Below the pieces are notes generated by a model that worked only from the letters and a program-made list of their open reading frames with translations, searched no databases and was not told the DNA's origin. Shown one piece after another: positions 27,877 through 33,953 of a stretch of 33,953 bases of DNA. The position numbers were made by a program, and so were the translations under genes. The first letter of the stretch is position 1, and every line of letters starts with the position of its first letter. Source of the DNA: Chara braunii (taxonomy: Eukaryota; Streptophyta; Charophyceae; Charales; Characeae); assembly GCA_003427395.1 (NCBI GenBank), contig BFEA01000187.1:653825-687777 (forward strand). The letters run 5' to 3'.

Positions 27877-29241
27877 ATGCCGGAGAGCGGTGGTATATCG
27901 GATGACACCGGGAAGGTCCTGACGCTCAAGGACCTTATTGCGGCCATTGACCGGCATGAGAGGACTCCCAACAATGTCCCTAAGGTTGACACCTTTCACT
28001 TCGATGGAGAAAGAATCTCAGACTGGCTGGATCGGGTAGAACAAGCAATGGTGGGGCTATCAGATGCAGTGAAGTTCCAGCGGATCATGAGATATGTGCT
28101 TTATGGGCACCATCTGGAGGTGCAGAGGGTGGTCAACGACGCCCACGGCGATTGGGCCAGGTTCAGCGAGGGAATGCAAAGGAAGTACAAGCTGGGCGAT
28201 GGCCTGCTAACCACGGGTGACCTGGAAGCAATGAACAAGGATAACTTCACTACGATAGGGGACTTCGTACAGGAGTTTAAGAAAAGGGCAAGGAAGGTCC
28301 ACCGGATCTCCGAGGAGACACAGTGTGCCATCTTTCTGGGACTACTTACTGCATCGTAGGCCCAGGAGTTGACAGGTCATGGAGGAGGGAGTACTAAGCT
28401 CACCTGGACCACCATTGACAAGGGGGTGGAAGATGGGAGCCTAGACCAGGTGGAGCAGCACCAGGTACGGCTGCAAAGACAAAAGAGAAAGGAGAGGGAT
28501 GCTACGACATCCGGGACTCCAGGGGTAAGAAAAATTATCACCGACATACTAACAGAGTTAGACTTGGTAATACAGAGAAAGGTGGCAGCGATAATACAGG
28601 GAAAGGCCAAGGAGGCCGTGATAGAGGAGGCTGCCCAGGAAGGGTGGGAAGAAGAGGAGACGGTGCCCCCGCACCTCTCGAAAGTGCAGCGTAAGCAGCA
28701 CAATTTGACGCAAGGGGGGCAAGGTTCGGGAAGAGGCCAGATGCCCCAAGCGGTGGTAGCTGCCTCCCCGAGTGGGTCGGCACCTTCGAGTAGTGTAGGT
28801 CCTTCGCAGGCGCCAGTACCACCTTTCGGACAGTGGCCATGGCCCGTGATCAACACCTATGTACCTTGGGGAGGGCCGGCACCCTCTGGACAGGTAATAC
28901 CCTACGCTGGGCCGCAGACGAGTATGCAGCCCCCTGTCTATCCTGCAGCCCAGGCCCAACCTATAGCCCCGCCTCCATCACCCGCTCCTTGTTCGCAAGG
29001 GAGCGTGGCTGGAAGTGGGAACCAGGGTCAAGGCAATCAAGGCAATGGAGGCAGGGGTGGCAGAAGGGGGCGAGGCAGGAATGGTGGTGGTCGAGGAGGA
29101 CAGTGGAACAGCCAAGGCCAGGGAAACCAAGGCCAGGGGGATCAAGGGGGTCAGGGGTATGGAAGAGCCCGTTTTAACTGGAGGTCGGTCATCTGCCAAT
29201 ATTGCGACCAGCAAGGCCACACTATAAGATCTGTAACATAA
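27877..29241 (+). pseudogene. gag of Ty3/gypsy element, broken
   Basis: The ATG at 27877 opens a frame with a retrotransposon gag core (VPKVDTFHFDGERISDWLDRVEQAM near residues 35-60, then a helical capsid-like part to residue 160). An in-frame TAG at 28357 splits it; the same frame continues to 29241 with a charged helical region, a Pro/Ala/Gln-rich linker and a Gly/Arg/Gln-rich tail (NGGRGGRRGRG). It ends in a CCHC zinc knuckle: CQYC and the His are in frame, but a one-base deletion near 29230 removes the last Cys and creates the TAA. Gag would package the element RNA. Two independent lesions make it inactive. Confidence 0.85.
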
Positions 29242-29869
29242 GGCAGGAGAATGAGAAGAACGGGTTGATTTCCTCCACCATGGATGGAAACATCTATGAC
29301 CAGTTTGGAGATTTTATTGACAGGAAGCTTGGTGGAGTGAGAGTGGAAGCCCAACGAAGAGCGGCAGTCGGACGGCCACCCCCTGCCACGTTCAGGTTAT
29401 GGCAGGAGAAGGAAGGACCACCAATTGGGGTAGAGGAAGTGGGGAGTAATGAGGAAGTAACTCAAGAGCTACGAAAATGAGGTAAGAGGGAAGAACCCAT
29501 AATCATCGAGTCGAACGACGAGAATGAGGAAGAAAAGATGGAGCCTATATCCGCCATGCTGGGAAAAATGGAGGACCTGCTGAACAAGATAGGGAGGTAC
29601 CAACGGAAGTTGGTGGACTCTGTGAGGGGGTAAGGGAATGGAGGTCTAACATCCCCAAGGTGTTCCTTTATGACTCCGGCCCGGAGTCAGCGCCTGGGCG
29701 ACCCGGAGTAAATGTAGTGGGGTCGGGCCCGCGAACAGGGACGGTGATAGGACCTCTTACCCCGCAGACCCAGCTGGCGCAGGCAGCGTGAACGCGAAGC
29801 TAGGCCAAGGTCGGTGCAAGTCAAGAACCTCCTCGGAGAGAGTCTGAGTCAGGAAGAAGGAAGGAGGCT
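29242..29869 (+). pseudogene. gag-protease linker, frame lost
   Basis: Downstream of the broken zinc knuckle the coding sequence continues in another frame (29202-29480, to a TGA), then as acidic, Glu-rich peptide and a Pro/Gly/Ser linker in shifting frames to about 29790. No conserved domain is visible. This connects gag to protease in the intact element (inference). Confidence 0.55.
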
Positions 29870-30532
29870 GTGGAAGTGGAGTATGACGATGATGAGGAGG
29901 AAGAAGATGAGAGGCTGCGCCAGGAAGAAGACCTGAGGGCGGAGCTGAGGGCTAAGAAGAGGGAAGCCAGGGAAGAGACCGAGCCGGTCCTGCGCAACGT
30001 GCCGCCCAGGAAAAAGAAATACGTGGTACGGTTGGAAGAAGGGTTCGACGTGGAGAAGGTGATCGATAGGTTGTTGGAAGGACATAACAACCTCATGACC
30101 TTAAAGTAAATCCTAGCGTCAGCCCCTAAGCTTCGCGATGGATTGAAGAGGAGGTTATCGCGACGACTGGTGCCCAACGTCCATCTGGGTACGATCCTGC
30201 CTAAGGAGGCAGAGTGGGCAGAGTCGGGCTCGAAAATGGATTGGAAGTGTGTGGCCTGCGGCACACTGGATTTGGTAGTGAAGGGCTCCAAGTGTACAGC
30301 GATGGTGGACACAGAGGCGGAGATCAATATCATCCGGGAGGCGGATGCCATCAGGTTCAGACTGGATATAGACCGATCTGACTGTGGCATTCTACATGGG
30401 GCAAGCTGCAGGGCCATGTTTTGTGGGACAGCCTCGAATGTGTTCATCGAGGTTGGGAAAGTAAAGGCAAGGGCATGCTTCTTCATCATGCCAGGCGTGG
30501 ATCACGGAATCCTCCTGGAGGTCATTTTTTAG
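29870..30532 (+). pseudogene. retropepsin-like protease region, active site altered
   Basis: One frame runs from an acidic stretch (MEVEYDDDEEEEDERLRQ) through a basic part, an in-frame TAA at 30107-30109, to an aspartic-protease motif at 30293-30345. The motif reads MVDTEAEINII. The family requires D-T/S-G, but the Gly codon is GAG, Glu (30314-30316). The flap and second hydrophobic strand (VFIEVGKVKARACFFIMPG) are recognisable. The frame ends at 30530-30532 through a one-base shift. The protease would have processed Gag-Pol. The mutation and the stop make it inactive. Confidence 0.75.
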
Positions 30533-30545
30533 CAGAACGGAAACC

Positions 30546-31080
30546 GTGATATTCAATAAGCATGACGGGACTTTGATCCTCCTCTTATGCGACCCTGCCT
30601 GCGGGAATTATGAGGTGATCACCTGCAGGAATACGTGGCCGAAGACCATAAGGAACCGGCCCAATCCAGGGTCTTTCACGATCAAAGAGTCGGAGGGTGA
30701 GCGTCGGAGGCTCCGGGCGGAGCCAGAAGAGGAAGAGAGGGTTGAAGCATTCTCCCTCAGCTTGTCGGACGTGGGAAAGGCCATGGATTTGGTAGCCGCA
30801 CATGAGATGGCAGATCCGGATGCCATCCAGGCATTGAGGAGCAGGTCCTGGAATATCTCGAGCCAAGGAGATTGGAGCTGGTATATCGTCTTCCGGATGG
30901 CAAGAGGAACCCGGCGTTGATGCGGGCGCAATCCGTGAGTCGGCCTTTTTTAGGGGGCGACTCAAGCAGGGTTCCCAAAGGCGGTACAAGACGGTAGACC
31001 AGAAGTGTCGCCCAGTTCCCGTCCTCGTTACTGAGGACGAGGAAGCGTACTACGAACGAGAGCGGGGGCTGATACGGCGA
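30546..31080 (+). pseudogene. protease-RT connecting region
   Basis: After the shift at about 30528 coding resumes in the third frame (30546-30920, acidic, with a FNKHDGTLILLLCDPACGNYE start), then shifts again near 30850 before the reverse transcriptase frame. No catalytic domain is present. It is linker sequence of the polyprotein. Confidence 0.55.
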
Positions 31081-32604
31081 ATGAAGGAGAGAGCCTCAGC
31101 AGGGTCATGCCGTATCAACGAAGGGAATGAGGAAAAACTAATCATAGGAGAGTCTGACTTCCTATTGCCTCAGGAACAAGCCCTGATGGTGGAGCTAATG
31201 AAGAAGAGGCATCGCGCCTATGCGTTTAGCGACGAGGAGCGTGGCAGATTGGATGTGGACAAGATACCTATGATCCGCATCCATACCGTGCTACACGAGC
31301 CTTGGAACTTAGGGGGGGTGCGATATCATAATCCTGACGAGGAGAAGAAGGTGGTGGATTACCTCGATGGCAAGATAAGCACGCATGTCGCTGATTATTC
31401 GAGTGGACCGTATGAGTCCCCGTGATTCTGTTTTATCAAGCCTAACGGGACGCTGCGGTGGGTGCAGGACCTACAAAGACTAAATGCGGTGACTGTGCGG
31501 GATGCTGGAGGATTGCCCAATGCGGGCGCGCTGTCAGAGTCCTGTGTTGGAAGGCCTATAATTTCGCTTATAGACCTTTATTCAGGATATGACCAGTTTC
31601 CAGTCTATCCACCAGATAGGCCGGTAACGGCTATGCATACGCCTCAAGGACTGATCCACATGAATGTGGCTCCGCAAGGGTGGACCAACGCGGTAGCGAT
31701 GGTCCAACGGGTCATGATTCGGGTTATGCAGTCAGTCAGCCCACATATCACTCAGCCATATATTGATGATTTGACAGTGAAAGGGACGGCAGTGAAGGAG
31801 AGTGACGAGGTTTTGCCGGGGGTAAGACGTTATGTCTGGAAGCATATCCAGGACCTCGAGAAAGTCTTGAGCCTGCTCGAGGAGCATAACCTCACGGCAA
31901 GCGGGGCCAAATCCAGACACTGCATGAGGGAAGCTACTATCTTGGGGTTCGTCTGCGGTGAGCAGGGCCGACGACTGGATGTAAAGAAGACGGGCAAGAT
32001 TACTGAGTGGCCAGTTCCATTCCACTCAATAACTGATGTTTGGAGCTTCCTTGGGACGTGCGGATTTTGGAGGGCCTTCGTCAAGAACTTTGCCACTAAG
32101 ACTGAGCACGTGGGAAAGTTAATCCGTCAGGATCAGGAGTGGGTTTGGGGCGAAGAGCAGGAAGAGGTGGTGGCCATAATGAAGGAAGAGTTTCGGAAAG
32201 GAGGGTTGGTGTTGAGGGCGCCAGACTATGACGCCACGGAAACGAGGCCCTTCATTGTCAAAACGGATGCGGGACCAACTGCCCTAGGAGGAGTTTTAAT
32301 TCAGGCAGACATGGAGGGAAAGGAAAAGTCTTTGAGATTTGAGAGTCGGACTCTCTGTACGACCGAGAGGAACTATTATCAGTTCAAAAGGGAGACCCTT
32401 GCCGTCCTCCACTGTCTGCGAATCTTTCGGAACTACGTCTTCGGCATGAGGTTTATACTGAGAGTAGACCCAACTGCCCTGACCTACTCTCTAAGGAATT
32501 ACGTTCTATCGGATCCGACAGTTGTCAGGTGGCTGACGTACATCCGGATGTTTAACTTCGAGTTAGAACGGATCCCTAGAAACAAGAACCGGGGAGACGG
32601 CTGA
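31081..32604 (+). pseudogene. reverse transcriptase and RNase H
   Basis: One frame, broken only by TGA at 31423-31425 where the family has Trp (SP-stop-FCFIKPNG). Counting from the Met at 31462: RT palm Asp38 in SLIDLYSGYDQF, MNVAPQGWTNAVAMVQ (68-82) and the YIDD box (100-103); thumb and connection to 225; RNase H with Asp269 (KTDAGPTALGG), Glu311 (KRETLAVL), Asp336 (RVDPTAL) and Asp379. All catalytic acids of both enzymes are intact. It would copy element RNA to DNA and remove the RNA strand. The frame ends at 32604 by a one-base deletion near 32602. The Ty3/gypsy assignment rests on the gene order with integrase last. Confidence 0.88.
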
Positions 32605-33194
32605 GTCGTATCAACAGGGATGGTCAAGAGGGAGAAGCAGTGGAGAATACGCCCCCAGTTGACGGATTTTTGGATCAGGAGGAAGATGTCCGTCTCCATA
32701 TTAACAAGTGGTCGCCGCGAGTGCCTAGTTGTGTGGACCATCCTATCTGGAAAGCGCCGAGTGGATATGAACGGAACGCGGAGCTAGTCCTTAAGTCGTT
32801 CGAGGAAGAGGATCCTTTGGGCGGTAAAGATGTTCAGTGGATGATGAAGTTGGCGTTGGCTGGATCGCATAACTTAGTAGAAGATATGAGGGCAACAGAG
32901 GAAGGGTCAGGCCAGGTAGATAGGCATGAGGAACTGATGTGGGGAATGTATCTCCTCGTCAACATACTACTGCAGGAAAGCCTCGATCAAGCAGGTTCGT
33001 TGAATCCGACGGGGAATAAGGACGAGGTGCCCGAGAGTCAGGACGACGAGTTTGAAGAGGATGAGATCAAACAGGCCTTTTGTAAAGAGGAGTATGAAGG
33101 GATCTACCTGGAATTAGGACTCCTGTCATGCGAAATGCGGCTAAGAGATGCGAGCGATAGGGCTCAGAGGATGATGCAGCGCTACCTAGCATGA
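32605..33194 (+). pseudogene. RNase H-integrase connecting region
   Basis: The polyprotein continues in the third frame after the 32602 deletion. About 190 residues, acidic and without a catalytic motif, are followed by an in-frame TGA at 33192. The part around 33130-33190 is a helical segment (EMRLRDASDRAQRMMQRY). I do not recognise a separate domain. Confidence 0.55.
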
Positions 33195-33818
33195 GATGGT
33201 CATCTTTTCGTGAGAAGAGAAGTGAGGAATCCCAGGAGAGTCGTTTGCGGTAGGAATCGTCAGGTAAGCATGACAGCACTTCATGATGGCATTGCAGGAG
33301 GGCATCGAGGGGTGGGGGCTGTAGTGTATCTCGATCTACTTTTCGTGCCGCTTCGGGACCAGGGCTATAACTACATCTTCGATGCGCGCGATAACCTGTC
33401 TGGCTTCGTAGATGGACGTGTCATTCGTACAAAGACTGGGCCAGTCTTGGTTAGTTGTATCGAGGAGTACTACTTGCGTCACCCTTTCGTCAGGGAATTC
33501 GTAATGGACAGGGGATCGGAGTTTACCTGCCAGGAAGTGCAAGAACTGCTATCAAGGTATGGTGTAGTAGCCAACTACACCACGGCCGCACACCCCCAGG
33601 CGAATGCTCCAGTGGAGAGAGGACATAGTACCATTACGAACCTCCTGGCTAAGTGGACTGAAGGTAGGCCTAATCAATGGTCGAGGTATCTAAGGGCGAC
33701 ATTCTTTGTCGAGAATATTACAGTGAAGAGATCCACCAAGTACGCACCGGCGACGTTGTGGTATGGAAGGCACGCCACCTTCCCAATCGATAGCTTTCTA
33801 AGGACCTGGAGGCTATGA
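33195..33818 (+). pseudogene. integrase, DD35E intact, zinc-finger half deleted, C-terminus cut
   Basis: The frame is the same as the preceding region after the TGA. Counting from the Met at 33210: His25 and His32 (LHDGIAGGH) are the HH of the HHCC finger, but the sequence passes straight into the core (GVGAVVYLDLLF), so the CC pair and the connecting stretch are missing, an in-frame deletion. Core acids: Asp42, Asp100 (FVMDRGSEF) and Glu136 (APVERGHS), with exactly 35 residues between the last two. The protein stops at 33816-33818, soon after FPIDSFLRTWR, where unrelated GC-rich sequence begins. Integrase inserts the cDNA into the host genome. Confidence 0.85.
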
Positions 33819-33953
33819 AACACCCGCGGATGCGTCCGCGGGTCCAATCTCGGATGGCGGACGCAGACGGGTCCGCATCCGCGGCCTACCTGGTCCGCGC
33901 CGTGGACCCGATTTTACCAGAAGTTTGTTGAATTAAATAATAGGCTAAAAAAA
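33819..33953. other. GC-rich palindromic sequence truncating integrase; window end
   Basis: From about 33819 the sequence no longer continues the integrase and becomes a set of palindromes. One has 9-bp arms (ACCCGCGGA/TCCGCGGGT, 33822-33843, 4-base loop). Another is GCGGAC/GTCCGC (33857-33876). GTCCGC and GCGGATGCG words repeat. It looks like the terminus of a further inserted element. The window ends in seven A residues. Confidence 0.5.

Noticed and set aside
28357-28359. Programmed TAG readthrough between the two gag halves
   Set aside because: The frame continues past it, but the element has several other stops and frameshifts, so a simple nonsense mutation is more likely.

Overview
The window looks like nuclear DNA of a plant-lineage eukaryote with a large, repeat-filled genome. 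A charophyte green alga such as Chara fits best. The evidence is a tRNA-Asp type primer binding site, Ty3/gypsy and PIF/Harbinger proteins of a kind I associate with Chara, and a Penelope-like element with a hammerhead ribozyme; the organism call is inference. There is no convincing intact host gene. Nearly everything is nested transposable elements, most of them broken.

Layout. (1) Positions 194-10376 are one PIF/Harbinger-like DNA transposon with 24-bp terminal inverted repeats (TIRs) and a TCA target duplication. It carries a full-length transposase frame (8316-9893, minus strand) and is split by a later insertion. (2) That insertion, 958-7994, is a solo LTR in minus orientation flanked by ACGT. 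(3) Positions 10380-11296 hold fold-back repeats. (4) Positions 11297-12981 are a deleted, non-autonomous relative of the Harbinger element with TGA duplications. (5) Positions 12985-15779 are small palindromes, tandem duplications and a dispersed motif. (6) Positions 15780-15892 are an assembly artefact: a Nextera mate-pair junction adapter, a 35-bp copy of sequence from 4.6 kb upstream, and a 40-N gap. (7) Positions 16165-16580 are a MITE. (8) From about 17.4 kb to 19669 lies the 5' part of a Penelope-like element: a near-perfect hammerhead ribozyme, then a long frame with a zinc-knuckle-like motif and a GIY-YIG nuclease domain, broken by four in-frame stops. (9) At 19670 a Ty3/gypsy retrotransposon has inserted. 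Its 5' LTR is 7863 bp (19670-27532), followed by a tRNA-Asp primer binding site and a decayed gag-protease-RT-RNaseH-integrase region running to 33818, where other sequence cuts it off.

The solo LTR on the left and the 5' LTR on the right belong to one family in opposite orientation. They therefore form a large inverted repeat with arms of about 7-8 kb and an 11.7-kb spacer. The LTR is extraordinarily long and contains the most interesting feature of the window: an array of 10 or more hairpins with a constant TAAGWT loop. Their inner and outer stems differ in sequence from copy to copy yet remain paired. That is direct covariation evidence for a selected nucleic-acid structure. A second set of roughly 120-bp tandem repeats, each with its own hairpin, lies next to it.

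No operon-like cooperation exists. The functional links are within elements: transposase with TIRs, ribozyme with the Penelope-like frame, and LTR and primer binding site with gag-pol.
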